Source: Fictibacillus arsenicus
Lineage (GTDB): Bacteria; Bacillota; Bacilli; Bacillales; Fictibacillaceae
Assembly: GCF_001642935.1 (NCBI RefSeq)
Contig: NZ_CP016761.1
Span: 3,224,001 to 3,288,000 of the forward strand
Reading direction: 5' to 3'
DNA: 64,000 nucleotides
Positions 1 through 8,407 of this stretch are shown one piece after another. The position numbers and the translations under genes were made by a program. The notes below the pieces were generated by a model that did no database searches, had not been told where the DNA came from, and saw only the letters and a program-made list of their open reading frames with translations. Numbering within the stretch: position 1 is the stretch's first letter; each line of letters begins with the position of its first letter.

Positions 1-993
1 ACTCGCTATTATGAACGTTTCGCTAAAGGCGGTTTTGCGGCTATTATCTCTGAGGGAATTTACATTGATAGATTATACAGTCAGGGATACAGAAACCAGC
101 CAGGGCTTGCTTCAGAGGAGCACGTTGAGGCGTGGAAAGACGTTGTAAGTGCCGTGAAAAACAACGGAGCAAAAATGATTGCCCAGTTGATGCATGCCGG
201 TGGTCAAAGTCAAGCAAATGCCTATACCGAAATAACGGTCGGCCCTTCCAGCACTGCACCTAAAGGAGAACAACTAGGCTTTTACCATGGTTCCGGACCT
301 TTTAAAACACCAAAAGTGATGGACGCGAAGGATATCGAGCAAGTCATCCATGCATTTGCAGCAGCAGCAGTTAATGCTAAGAAAGCTGGTTTCGATGGTG
401 TTGAGATTCACGGAGCAAACGGATATTTACTCGATGAATTTTTGACGGATTACTTGAATAACCGCAATGACGATTATGGTCCTTCAATTGAAAAAGGATT
501 GAATCTATTTGTGAGAGTAATTGAGGCGGTAAGAAAAACAACAGGGCCAGACTTCACAGTTGGAGTCCGTATCTCGCAAGGGAAGGTATCCGATCAGACA
601 TACAAATGGGGAAATGGGGAAAATGATGCCGCTTTGATTTTTTCAACACTTGGCAAAACAGACATTGATTATATTCACGTAACGGATAAAGACGGATCTG
701 CACCAGGCTTTGGGGAAGGAACAAAATCATTAGCTGAAGCAGCAAAAGCTTTTGGAAATGGAAAGACTGTTATAGCAAACGGAATGCTGCATGACGTTGA
801 AAAAGCCGAAACTATTATAAAAAATGGGCAAGCAGATCTAATTAGCATTGGAACAGGAGCTCTCGCCAATCCTGACCTTCCTCTTTTATTGGAAAAAGGT
901 GAACGATTAAAACCGTTTCAACCTCAAGAAATTTTAATGCCGATCGCTTATATTAAAGAAGCAGAACTTGAATATGAACTTGTGAACAAATAA
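1..993 (+). CDS. NADH:flavin oxidoreductase / Old Yellow Enzyme family, 5'-truncated
   Basis: FMN-dependent ene-reductase with a TIM-barrel fold. The reading frame is open from the first base of the window, so the true start lies upstream and an N-terminal part is missing. The visible portion (330 codons) shows the family landmarks: QLMHAGGQS around the flavin/substrate site, the GANGYLLDEFLTDYLNNRND segment with the conserved YLLDEFL, and a C-terminal VIANGMLHD / LISIGTGALANPDLP phosphate-binding part. An internal ATG at 154 is not the real start because homologous sequence continues before it. A strong terminator follows directly, so it ends a transcription unit. Substrate is not deducible. 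Confidence 0.9.
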   Translation, partial: TRYYERFAKGGFAAIISEGIYIDRLYSQGYRNQPGLASEEHVEAWKDVVSAVKNNGAKMIAQLMHAGGQSQANAYTEITVGPSSTAPKGEQLGFYHGSGPFKTPKVMDAKDIEQVIHAFAAAAVNAKKAGFDGVEIHGANGYLLDEFLTDYLNNRNDDYGPSIEKGLNLFVRVIEAVRKTTGPDFTVGVRISQGKVSDQTYKWGNGENDAALIFSTLGKTDIDYIHVTDKDGSAPGFGEGTKSLAEAAKAFGNGKTVIANGMLHDVEKAETIIKNGQADLISIGTGALANPDLPLLLEKGERLKPFQPQEILMPIAYIKEAELEYELVNK

Positions 994-1002
994 ACACAAA
1001 TC

Positions 1003-1041
1003 AAAGCCCCGAAGCTGCAAATTGCAAATCGGGGCTTCTTT
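1003..1041 (+). terminator. Rho-independent terminator of the flavin oxidoreductase gene
   Basis: Stem AAGCCCCGA / TCGGGGCTT (1004-1012 and 1029-1037) followed by TCTTTCTTTCT. The opposite strand has a weaker T-rich run, so it may also serve the convergent TRAP operon. Confidence 0.85.
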
Positions 1042-1163
1042 CTTTCTAAAATGACTCAGCACACAAATGCACGAAGTTTAGCAAGGATTACATGAACAGA
1101 AAGCATATGTCATGTGTTACTCTGTTTCCTTTACGGTTAGTTCAATTGAGCTTGTAATATACG

Positions 1164-3149
1164 CTATACTGCCGGTGATGATGGAGCTTGTGTATTGTCT
1201 TTTTTCAATAGCCAATATTGGCTTCCTAGCATAAGAGCAAACGCAGCAAGACCGATCACACTGTAGATACCTTCGGGATAGATAAGCAAGAATCCAATCA
1301 CAACTGCTGGTATTCTCTCTAGCCAATTAAGAGGACGCATCCAATATCCGATCATCCCTGCCCCAATAGCAATCATTCCAACAAATGCCGTCGAAATGAC
1401 CCATACAGCTTCTGTCCAAGTCGTATCAATCAGCATAAGCTGAGGTGAGATAACGAAGATGTACGGAATAATGAACGCAGCAATAGCAAGTTTCGACGAT
1501 ATGATTCCCGTTCGTATCGGTTCACCACCTGATACACCAGCTGCTGCAAAAGCTGCCAGTGCTACTGGAGGTGTAATATCAGCGATTATCCCAAAATAGA
1601 ACACGAACATATGCGCCGAAAGATCCGGAACACCAAATAATAGAATGGCTGGTGCTGCAATGGTAGATGTGATTACATAGTTTGCTGTTGTTGGCGATCC
1701 CATTCCTAGTACAAGGGACGCGATCATCGTTAAAATCAATGTTGGAATTAAATAACCGCCTGAAAGTTCAAGCAAGCCATTCGCCATTTTGAGACCGACA
1801 CCAGTCACTGTTACAACACCGACGATCATACCCGCAGCTGCTGTAGCTGCAGCAACGCCAAGAGCCGTTCTGGCACCATCGGCTAATGCTTCAACAAAGA
1901 GCTTCGGTCCCATACGAGTTTGCTTATTGAACATACCAACGGCAATCGCACTAACGATCGACCATAGAGCCGCTTTCGTTACACTCATCCCGCTCATTAA
2001 TAGAAAAATAACCACAAAAATCGGTATCAATAAGTAAATTTGTTTGATGACTCTTTTTGTCTCAGGCATCTCTTCTCGCGAAAGTCCTCTAAGACCAATT
2101 CGTTTCGCTTCAAAGTGGGTCATGATCCAGATTCCCGCGAAATAAAGAATCGCAGGGATAGCAGCAGCTTTGGCGATATCCCAATACGTGATGCCTCCCC
2201 CAATAAATTCCACCATAAGGAACGCAGCCGCACCCATTACCGGCGGCATGATCTGTCCCCCTGTAGAAGAAGCTGCTTCAACGGCGCCTGCAAAGTTTTT
2301 ATCATAGCCTAAACGTTTCATCATGGGAATTGTAAAAGCACCTGACGTTACAACGTTAGCAACTGAACTTCCACTTATTGTACCTTGAAGAGCACTTGAG
2401 AAAATGGCTACCTTAGCAGGTCCACCTACACGTCTTCCTGCAATCACGATTGATAAATCATTAAAATACTCCCCAACTCCTGTTTTAACGAGAAACGCTC
2501 CAAACAAGAGGAACAAGAAGATATAAGTTGACGAAACAGCCAGAGGAGTACCTAGAATACCCTCTGTTGTAAAAAACATAGTTCTTACAATACGCTCAAT
2601 GCTTAATCCTTTATGCTCTAAGAACCCCGGCATAAATGGCCCGAGATACGCGTAAAGCAAAAACATGCTTGCAATGATTGTAATCGGAAGTCCTACAACA
2701 CGTCTTGTTGCTTCTAAAACAAGAAGGATAGCGATTAGACCAATAATAAAATCTTGCGTGGTTAGTCTTCCAACCCTCATGACGAGATCGTCCATAAATA
2801 TGTACCAATATGATCCTACTGCTATGGATAAAACAGCGAGAATCATGTCATACCAAGCCACCTGAAATAGCGGCTTTTTCTCTTTTTTCTTTTTAGATGC
2901 TGGAAATAATAAAAAGATCAGAGTAAGAGCAAAACCTAAATGAATTGTCCGTTGCAGCTGTGCGGGCAATACGCCGAAAATTGCTGTATATAGCTGGAAT
3001 AAAGAAAAAGCAACAAGACCAATCAGTGTAATCCAATAAAGTGCACCTTTTAACTTCCTGAATCCTGCTTCAGGATCATACTTTTCCATCAGTTCTTGTA
3101 CAGCTTGATCAGAAATTTGTTCACGTTGTATTTGATTTTTGTTATCCAA
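1164..3149 (-). CDS. TRAP transporter fused permease (4TM/12TM type)
   Basis: Integral membrane component of a TAXI-type tripartite ATP-independent periplasmic transporter, with small and large permease subunits fused in one chain of about 661 residues. Many hydrophobic segments are visible. SALQGTISGSSVANVVTSG and GGQIMPPVMGAAAFLMVE are typical of the DctM-like large subunit. Start: a TTG at 3149 is preferred because GGAGGG lies 7 bases before it; the open frame runs to a further TTG at 3164 that overlaps the ribosome-binding site. It overlaps the 3' end of the DUF1850 gene by 8 bases, suggesting translational coupling. It is last in a three-gene operon. The solute is unknown; TAXI systems often carry C4-dicarboxylates or amino acids, but nothing here decides this. 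Confidence 0.9.
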   Translation of the reverse strand: MDNKNQIQREQISDQAVQELMEKYDPEAGFRKLKGALYWITLIGLVAFSLFQLYTAIFGVLPAQLQRTIHLGFALTLIFLLFPASKKKKEKKPLFQVAWYDMILAVLSIAVGSYWYIFMDDLVMRVGRLTTQDFIIGLIAILLVLEATRRVVGLPITIIASMFLLYAYLGPFMPGFLEHKGLSIERIVRTMFFTTEGILGTPLAVSSTYIFLFLLFGAFLVKTGVGEYFNDLSIVIAGRRVGGPAKVAIFSSALQGTISGSSVANVVTSGAFTIPMMKRLGYDKNFAGAVEAASSTGGQIMPPVMGAAAFLMVEFIGGGITYWDIAKAAAIPAILYFAGIWIMTHFEAKRIGLRGLSREEMPETKRVIKQIYLLIPIFVVIFLLMSGMSVTKAALWSIVSAIAVGMFNKQTRMGPKLFVEALADGARTALGVAAATAAAGMIVGVVTVTGVGLKMANGLLELSGGYLIPTLILTMIASLVLGMGSPTTANYVITSTIAAPAILLFGVPDLSAHMFVFYFGIIADITPPVALAAFAAAGVSGGEPIRTGIISSKLAIAAFIIPYIFVISPQLMLIDTTWTEAVWVISTAFVGMIAIGAGMIGYWMRPLNWLERIPAVVIGFLLIYPEGIYSVIGLAAFALMLGSQYWLLKKDNTQAPSSPAV

Positions 3150-3648
3150 GTTTTTTCCCTCCAATCAACCATTGCCATACATTTACCTTCTCTGTCTTTA
3201 TTCGAACCCAAGATCCTTTTTCACTAAAGCTAGAGAAGGGATACTCATGTCCATCATACAGAAGCGTGTGATTGGCGATGATTTGTCCGGTTCGAATATC
3301 TAGTAAAGGAAAAGTCCGGTTCATGTTGGACAAGATATAAGTCCCATCTTTTTGTGTGAAGACCTCAGTTCCGGTCGCCCCAGAAGGCATCCCTACTCCA
3401 AATTCCTCAAAACGCATTTCAGTCTGAATAATCATTCCTTCCCCATTCATATGATAGGTTTCCAGGACTGGCGTTCGATGGATCGAGTGGATGTATTTGA
3501 TACTAAATTCTTCTTCAGGTTTTATGTTCATATAAGCTAACGGTTCACCTGTCTCACCATCTTCTACAACCACCCTTAAAAAAATTGGATACAGGCTGGC
3601 GGCAGCGAGGACACTTAGGATCAAAATGATTCCAATTATTCTCTTCAT
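3142..3648 (-). CDS. DUF1850 family protein of a TAXI-TRAP operon
   Basis: Membrane-anchored or secreted protein of 168 residues whose role is unknown. It begins MKRIIGIILILSVLAAAS, a clear signal or anchor segment, which supports the ATG at 3648; the frame extends to a GTG at 3693, but that would put 15 polar residues before the hydrophobic segment. The body contains EEFSIKYIHSIHRTPV, a pattern recurring in DUF1850 proteins, which sit between TAXI binding protein and fused permease genes in many bacteria. It lies between those genes here. The start codon follows a perfect inverted repeat at 3656-3686. Its role in the transporter is inferred from context only. Confidence 0.82.
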   Translation of the reverse strand: MKRIIGIILILSVLAAASLYPIFLRVVVEDGETGEPLAYMNIKPEEEFSIKYIHSIHRTPVLETYHMNGEGMIIQTEMRFEEFGVGMPSGATGTEVFTQKDGTYILSNMNRTFPLLDIRTGQIIANHTLLYDGHEYPFSSFSEKGSWVRIKTEKVNVWQWLIGGKKLG

Positions 3649-3655
3649 AAGAATA

Positions 3656-3686
3656 CATGGACTAAAGATTTCTCCTTTAGTCCATG
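3656..3686 (-). promoter_or_regulatory. Perfect 12-bp inverted repeat between TAXI and DUF1850 genes
   Basis: Arms CATGGACTAAAG / CTTTAGTCCATG with a 7-base loop, read here on the plus strand. On the transcript the Shine-Dalgarno-like AAAGGAG begins at the end of the 5' arm and continues into the loop, and the DUF1850 ATG comes 7 bases after the hairpin. No T-run follows, so it is not an ordinary terminator. It may stabilise the upstream mRNA or set relative expression within the operon. Confidence 0.6.
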
Positions 3687-3696
3687 AACACACCTC

Positions 3697-4683
3697 TTAT
3701 TTTAAAATTCCTTTTTCTTCAAAATACTTTTTAGCGCCTGGATGGAAATCAATCCCCATACCCTCTACAGCTTTTTCAGATGAGATCAGCTCTCCTTTAG
3801 CGTGACTGATCTTATCTGTGTTCTCAAAGATTGCTTTTGTGATCTGGTATACTGCGTCTTCATCCATGTCTTTACGAACAGTCAGCATGGATAGAACCGC
3901 TACCGTTTTCACGTCTGCTTCTAATTTATATGTTCCGCTTTTCACCGTATCCTCAATGTAGTACGGATAAGCTTCAATAAGCTCTTTAATCTTATCATCA
4001 GCGATCGGTAAGATAGTTACTGGTTTTGTAGCCGATAATGCATCAACAGCCCCTGTTGGTGTACCTGCTGTAATAAATGCAGCTTGAATGTTTCCATCCT
4101 GAATCCCTTCAGTAGACTCATCAAATGAAAGATGCTGAGCTGTAATATCTTCCATCGTCATGCCATGAATCTTCAAGATTTGTTCTGCGTTAGCGAATGT
4201 TCCACTTCCTGGCGCCCCTACTGAAACTTTTTTCCCTTTTAGATCTTCAACACTTTTAATACCGCTGTCTTTAAGCGTAACAATTTGAATTGTCTCAGGA
4301 TATAGTGTACCGATTCCTGCGATTTGATCTACTTTCTCTTTAAACATTTCCTTGCCTTCAGCAGCGTAACTTGCAATATCTGTCTGTGTAAATGCTATAT
4401 CAGCATCTCCATCTTGTATAAGCTGCATGTTTTCAACCGAAGCACCCGATGCTTGTGAGTTCGCTTCTACGTCTAACTCATCACCGATAATTTTTGCCAT
4501 TTCTCCACCGAGTGGATAGTATGTACCGCCCGTTCCACCTGTAACAATACTGATTCGATCAAGATTTAGAGCAGGACTTTCTCCTGATTTCTCTTTTTCA
4601 GATGGAGTGTCAATCTTTTGTCCGCAAGCGGCCAATGAGAAAGCAAGAAGTAATACGAAAAATAACGCGATCCCCTTTTTCAT
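3697..4683 (-). CDS. TAXI family TRAP transporter solute-binding lipoprotein
   Basis: Extracytoplasmic substrate-binding protein of 328 residues that hands solute to the fused permease. The N-terminus is a lipoprotein signal, hydrophobic run then LAAC lipobox with Cys at about residue 20. The mature part has ISIVTGGTGGTYYPLGGEMA, hallmark of the TAXI (TRAP-associated extracytoplasmic immunogenic) family, and KKVSVGAPGSGTFANAEQI in the second lobe. It is the first gene of the operon with the DUF1850 protein and the permease, as expected for the most highly expressed part. RBS GGAGG lies upstream of ATG 4683. Ligand is not predictable from the sequence. Confidence 0.92.
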   Translation of the reverse strand: MKKGIALFFVLLLAFSLAACGQKIDTPSEKEKSGESPALNLDRISIVTGGTGGTYYPLGGEMAKIIGDELDVEANSQASGASVENMQLIQDGDADIAFTQTDIASYAAEGKEMFKEKVDQIAGIGTLYPETIQIVTLKDSGIKSVEDLKGKKVSVGAPGSGTFANAEQILKIHGMTMEDITAQHLSFDESTEGIQDGNIQAAFITAGTPTGAVDALSATKPVTILPIADDKIKELIEAYPYYIEDTVKSGTYKLEADVKTVAVLSMLTVRKDMDEDAVYQITKAIFENTDKISHAKGELISSEKAVEGMGIDFHPGAKKYFEEKGILK

Positions 4684-4782
4684 GGTTTTCCTCCTTAATG
4701 GAATTTAATTACTTTTTTATAGTTTAGCATAACGTTAAATAAAATTGCAGAATAATTATAATTTTTTGATAGATTTAGACAA

Positions 4783-4813
4783 AAAAAAAGGGCGACCGAA
4801 GTCACCCTTTTGG
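4783..4813 (-). terminator. Terminator of the peroxiredoxin-dps operon
   Basis: On the minus strand GGGTGAC-TTCG-GTCGCCC followed by an uninterrupted run of T. The stable TTCG tetraloop and T-run make a strong intrinsic terminator just after the dps stop. Confidence 0.9.
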
Positions 4814-4815
4814 TT

Positions 4816-5250
4816 TTAGCTCACGAAAGCACGAAGCATCCAGTTATGTTTTGCCAGGCTTTCACGAACTGAAAGCAGCATATCATGTGTAACTTCATCG
4901 CCTTCGCGCTCGGTTACTTCCATACCTTCTTTAATCTCGGAAATCAATTGCTCAAAATCATTTATTACATTATGAACCATCTCTTCCGCTTTTTCGCCGC
5001 CTTTCGCTTCTTCTATTGTAGCCATCTCCAAATATTCTTTCATAGTTGCTACGGGTGTTCCCTTTAGAACGAGTAGACGTTCAGCGAGTTCATCAATGTT
5101 CGTTGCTGCTTCATTGTAAAGTTCCTCAAATTTTTCATGAAGCGTAAAAAAGTGAGGTCCTTTTACATACCAATGATAGTTATGCAGTTTCACAAATAGC
5201 ACGTTCCAGTTGGCAACTTGTTTGTTTAGTACATCTTGAATGGAATTCAT
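4816..5250 (-). CDS. dps: Dps family ferritin-like DNA-protecting protein
   Basis: Miniferritin of 144 residues that stores iron and detoxifies peroxide as a dodecamer. It has [20 protein letters not shown] and the following [10 protein letters not shown] segment, carrying the inter-subunit ferroxidase His, His, Asp and Glu residues of Dps proteins. The ATG at 5250 is chosen because AGGAGG lies 8 bases before it; an ATG two codons upstream is only 2 bases from the same RBS. It is the third gene after peroxiredoxin and the TlpA-like gene, 12 bases from the latter, and ends at a strong terminator. The operon promoter has Fur/PerR-like palindromes, so peroxide or iron control is likely. Confidence 0.93.
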   Translation of the reverse strand: MNSIQDVLNKQVANWNVLFVKLHNYHWYVKGPHFFTLHEKFEELYNEAATNIDELAERLLVLKGTPVATMKEYLEMATIEEAKGGEKAEEMVHNVINDFEQLISEIKEGMEVTEREGDEVTHDMLLSVRESLAKHNWMLRAFVS

Positions 5251-5262
5251 AAACATAACCTC

Positions 5263-5712
5263 CTATTTTGTTTCTTCATTTAAAACACGGTTTAAGCGTT
5301 TGCGAAGCATGTCCATTCCGCTTCCTCCCGCTTGAAAGTGACGAAGTTTACCTTCTCTATCGAACACATAATAAGCCGGTACATATTTATTTTCAAATGC
5401 ATCTGTCAGTTTGTGCTCACTGTCTACATAGATCGGTTGAGTAATATCATGTCCAATTGCCATCTGTTCAATCACACTCATGTCCAGATCGTTTTCAGAA
5501 CGAGGCATGTGGACTGCAACCACGTTTAGATCGTCTTCATACTCATCACGTAGTTCGTTCACATCTGGCATTGCTTCTTTACAAAGACCACAGCTCACTG
5601 ACCAAAAATGAATCAAAGTTGCTTTTTCCCCTACAAGCTCTTCTTTTTGCACTTCATCGTTCAACCATGCTGTAGCACCATCTAATTCAGGCATTTGTTC
5701 ACGTAATTTCAT
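5263..5712 (-). CDS. TlpA/ResA-like thioredoxin-fold protein
   Basis: Thiol-disulfide oxidoreductase-like protein of 149 residues. The active-site motif is WSVSCGLCKEAMPDV, with CxxC near residue 40, in the WxxxCxxC form of TlpA/ResA-like domains; the cis-Pro region is KYVPAYYVFD. No signal peptide is visible, unlike ResA, so it is probably cytoplasmic. The open frame extends upstream into the peroxiredoxin gene, but the ATG at 5712 has GGAGG 11 bases upstream and begins the family domain. Placed 61 bases after the peroxiredoxin stop and 12 bases before dps, it may act as a reductant or partner in the peroxide response; that role is inference. Confidence 0.85.
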   Translation of the reverse strand: MKLREQMPELDGATAWLNDEVQKEELVGEKATLIHFWSVSCGLCKEAMPDVNELRDEYEDDLNVVAVHMPRSENDLDMSVIEQMAIGHDITQPIYVDSEHKLTDAFENKYVPAYYVFDREGKLRHFQAGGSGMDMLRKRLNRVLNEETK

Positions 5713-5773
5713 CTCTTTTAACCTCCACTTGTTAAACAGTTGTTTAATGTATTTCTTTGATTTTTTTCTAAGA

Positions 5774-6316
5774 TTACAGTGTCTTTTGACCTGGCTTCCA
5801 GTTAGCCGGACAAAGACCGCCGGTTTGCAATGCTTGCAAAACACGCAATGTTTCGTCAGCATCTCGTCCGATGTTGTTATGGAAAACCACTTGGTACATC
5901 ATTTCGCCTTCAGGATTAATAATGAACAATCCACGTAAAGCCACACCCTCTTCTTCAATTAAGACACCGTAGTCACGGGAAACTTGGTGATTTGTATCTG
6001 CAGCAAGCGGATAGTTCAGTTCACCCAGTCCATTATCTTCACGCTTAGTGTTAATCCATGCTAGATGCGTATGAACCGTATCCGTTGAAACTCCGATCAC
6101 TTCGGCATCCAAGTCCTCGAATTCATCATATCTGTCAGACAATGCCGTGATTTCTGTCGGACATACAAAGGTAAAGTCCATTGGATAAAAGAAAAGAACT
6201 GTCCATTTTCCGTTTTTCATGTTCTCTACTAAACTTACTTTTTTCGTCTCTTTGTTCGGCATGATTGCTTCCATTTCAAAGCGAGGTGCCTGTTTGCCTA
6301 CCATTCTTTCTGCCAT
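5774..6316 (-). CDS. Typical 2-Cys peroxiredoxin (AhpC/TSA family)
   Basis: Thiol peroxidase of 180 residues that reduces hydrogen peroxide and organic hydroperoxides. The peroxidatic cysteine lies in FYPMDFTFVCPTE (near residue 52) and the resolving cysteine in GGLCPANW near the C-terminus, both intact. Length is normal for AhpC/PrxQ-type 2-Cys enzymes. The ATG at 6316 has AGGAGTGG upstream. It heads an operon with a TlpA-like thioredoxin and Dps. Its promoter (TTGACT-16-TATAAT) is flanked by two AT-rich palindromes of Fur/PerR type. No AhpF-like gene is adjacent, so the reductant could be thioredoxin or the neighbouring TlpA-like protein. Confidence 0.93.
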   Translation of the reverse strand: MAERMVGKQAPRFEMEAIMPNKETKKVSLVENMKNGKWTVLFFYPMDFTFVCPTEITALSDRYDEFEDLDAEVIGVSTDTVHTHLAWINTKREDNGLGELNYPLAADTNHQVSRDYGVLIEEEGVALRGLFIINPEGEMMYQVVFHNNIGRDADETLRVLQALQTGGLCPANWKPGQKTL

Positions 6317-6345
6317 GATTTATTCCACTCCTTTTATCTATAAAT

Positions 6346-6366
6346 GATAATGAATTTCATTATCAG
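6346..6366. promoter_or_regulatory. Fur/PerR-type operator downstream of the prx promoter
   Basis: Near-perfect 21-bp palindrome with core GATAATGAATTTCATTATC, close to the classical Fur consensus GATAATGATAATCATTATC. It lies between the -10 box and the prx start codon, where binding would block transcription. Which Fur-family regulator binds cannot be read from sequence. Confidence 0.7.
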
Positions 6367-6385
6367 GTTTTTATCACAATCTTAA

Positions 6386-6413
6386 TTATACTGATTGCTT
6401 GTTTGAAGTCAAT
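6386..6413 (-). promoter_or_regulatory. Sigma-A promoter of the peroxiredoxin-dps operon
   Basis: On the minus strand -35 TTGACT (6408-6413), 16-base spacer, -10 TATAAT (6386-6391). The predicted start site lies just upstream of the 6346-6366 palindrome. Confidence 0.75.
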
Positions 6414-6419
6414 ACTAAT

Positions 6420-6434
6420 TTATAATAATTATTA
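6420..6434. promoter_or_regulatory. PerR-box-like sequence upstream of the prx -35
   Basis: TTATAATAATTATTA matches the Bacillus PerR box TTATAATNATTATAA at all but one fixed position. It sits immediately upstream of the -35 hexamer. Together with 6346-6366 it brackets the promoter. Confidence 0.55.
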
Positions 6435-6494
6435 ATAAGGAACAAGTATAATGCTCATGCCTTCCGTTTTATCATTGAGATCACGCGTTCTTTG

Positions 6495-6580
6495 ATAATC
6501 CCACGGTTATTCAATTAATTCCTGGCTTAGCGGAAATAATCCCTGGCTTAATTTAAATAATCCCACGAAATAGAACAATA
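6495..6580. repeat. Four-unit 21-22 bp intergenic module repeat
   Basis: Read on the minus strand, four imperfect units of 21-22 bases alternate cores CGTGGGATTA and AAGCCAGGAATTAA, embedded in TTNAAATTAA. The same two core types in the same period occur at 49627-49727, and a related form at 41878-41945. It is not coding. Confidence 0.6.
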
Positions 6581-6635
6581 AACACTCGAGTCGACAAAGC
6601 TCAACAACAAGAAATCACTCTTTAATCCACAACAA

Positions 6636-6654
6636 AAAGGGGCTGACCCAAAAG
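6636..6654 (+). repeat. Left terminal inverted repeat of the first IS
   Basis: AAAGGGGCTGACCCAAAAG; matches the inverted right end in 18 of 19 positions. Confidence 0.85.
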
Positions 6655-6728
6655 TGTAAAAACTTTTGAGGTTATGCCTCTTTTTTATATAGTTGGTTTT
6701 TATAAAAAATAATTGACTCGTTTCGCTT

Positions 6729-8263
6729 TTAGGCGGCCTTTTTGGCCGCCGATTTTAATAGGTTGTGGGCTAAACTGATCAGCCCAATCTCAATATTTAC
6801 CTTCGGTAAGCCCCTGAGGAAAAACCTCCGGAACGACCGATTGCCCTTGAACTGACCGAAAACACTCTCTATGTCGATTTTTCTTCTCGCATAGAGTTGT
6901 TTTCCTTCGTCTGTCCAAAGGCGTTCTTTTACTTTCGATTTTAGTTCCTGGTAGGCTTCATTCACCTGTGTACTTCTGCCATACTTTGAGGTTGTGCAAT
7001 CTTTTCGAAATGGACAACCCTCGCATTCGTTACACTGGTAAACTCTGATCGTGGATTCATACCCCGATTCCGTTGTTTGCTTCTTCTCCCCGGTGAAATA
7101 AAGATATTTGCCTGCAGCACAAGTGAACGTGTCTTTTTCTTCATCATAAACCCAGTTCGATTGGTGATGAGGATTTTTTTTAAAGGACCTTTTTTGTTCC
7201 TTCTCAAACAGGCCATATTTAATGTATGCTTCCTGCTTTTTCTCTTCTAAATACGCATAGTTTTCTTCTGAACCATAACCTGCATCTGCGATAATGCGTT
7301 TTGGATCAATATTAAATTTCGCTTTGACTTCTTGAAGATGCGGGATAAGACACCGTGTGTCTCCTGGGCGTTGGTGCAGGGTATACGATAAGATGAACTG
7401 TTCGTTTGATGCCATTTGAACATTGTACCCAGGCTTCAATTGCCCGTTTTTCATATGGTCTTCCTTCATACGCATGAAGGTGCATCTGGATCTGTTTTTG
7501 AAAAACTTTTTCGATCACCACAGATGGATAAGTTCTTCTTATACTTAAGACTTCTTGGCAGATAGTCTTTTTTCATGACCTTTATAGCTTTCTTAAGTTC
7601 TTTATTCTTTGGTTCTTTCTCCAGTTTTCCTTCCCATTCTTTTACTTTGTTTTGAATCTTCTCAGGTGAAATAACCGTCTTTTCATTCTCTTCACAAGAC
7701 GCTTCTTCTTTCCAGACACCATCGATCTGTGTAATGAGCTCCTCTACTTTACCCTCAAGTTTTTCTTTATATTTTTCCGTGCTCTTCCTCCAAACAAATG
7801 TATACCGATTGGCGTTCGCTTCAATCTTTGTTCCATCTAAAAAGTAAGAATCGAGTTGAACTTGTCCTTCTTCTACTAGTAATACAATCACTTGTTTAAA
7901 CAAGTCGTCTATTAATCCCTTTAATCGTTCGGAACGAAACCGATTAATTGTACGGAAATCAGGCGTTTGAAAACCACTCAGCCACATAAGAGGAAGGTGA
8001 ACGGTTAGCTGATGAGCAATTTCTCGGCCAGAATACATGCGCTGTGTATAGGCATAGACAAGAATCTTCGCCATCATTTTTGGATGATATGTACTTCGCC
8101 CGCCTCCGGGATAATACTTAAGGAAGTGTTGGTCAGGAACACGCTCGATCATTTCGTTTACAACGCGTGCCACACTATGCGAGGGAATTAATTCACTTAT
8201 ATCCATTGGAAGAGTCAGTTGATCCATGTTATAATCGATGAAAGAAATATGATCATGTTTCAT
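6729..8263 (-). pseudogene. IS1182 family transposase, single-base frameshift
   Basis: DDE transposase in two frames. The N-terminal part (8263 down to about 7484) has DHISFIDYNMDQLTLPMD, YYPGGGRSTYHPKM and a catalytic-type LDSYFLDGTKIEANANRY. The C-terminal part (to 6729) continues with MRMKEDHMKNGQLKPGYNVQ, a zinc-ribbon-like cysteine cluster (CNECEGCPFRKDC), and RRKIDIESVFGQFKGNR with the last acidic residue. The junction reads DPDA then shifts: one base appears lost near 7481-7484, where related proteins read DPDATFMRMK. ATG 8263 is preceded by AAAGGAG. There is no obvious slippery heptamer at the junction, so decay or a sequencing indel is likelier than recoding. Confidence 0.88.
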
Positions 8264-8388
8264 AAAAAAATCGCTCCTTTTGTATGGTTGTTGTTGTGGT
8301 GACTTAATCATACTAAATAGGGCGATTTTTTTATTGTGCAAAAAGACATATTAAAAAAGGCTGACACCAAAAGGTCACGTTATGTGTC

Positions 8389-8407
8389 CTTTTGAGTCAG
8401 CCCCTTT
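8389..8407 (-). repeat. Right terminal inverted repeat of the first IS
   Basis: Plus strand CTTTTGAGTCAGCCCCTTT; the inverse of the left repeat with a single C/T difference. Confidence 0.85.

Larger units (their letters stand above)
6636..8407 (-). mobile_element. IS1182-family insertion sequence with frameshifted transposase
   Basis: About 1.77 kb element bounded by near-identical 19-bp terminal inverted repeats, AAAGGGGCTGACCCAAAAG at 6636-6654 and its inverted copy with one mismatch at 8389-8407. Each end carries a hairpin close to the TIR (right end: CCAAAAGG / CCTTTTG arms, 8368-8395), likely blocking read-through. The transposase gene fills the interior on the minus strand. No target duplication was found in the flanks. 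The right end supplies most of the stop codon of the TVP38 gene, so the insertion lies exactly at that gene's 3' end. Confidence 0.85.

Noticed and set aside
6495-6580. CRISPR-like array
   Set aside because: Units are contiguous and diverged, with no spacers of constant length and no cas genes.
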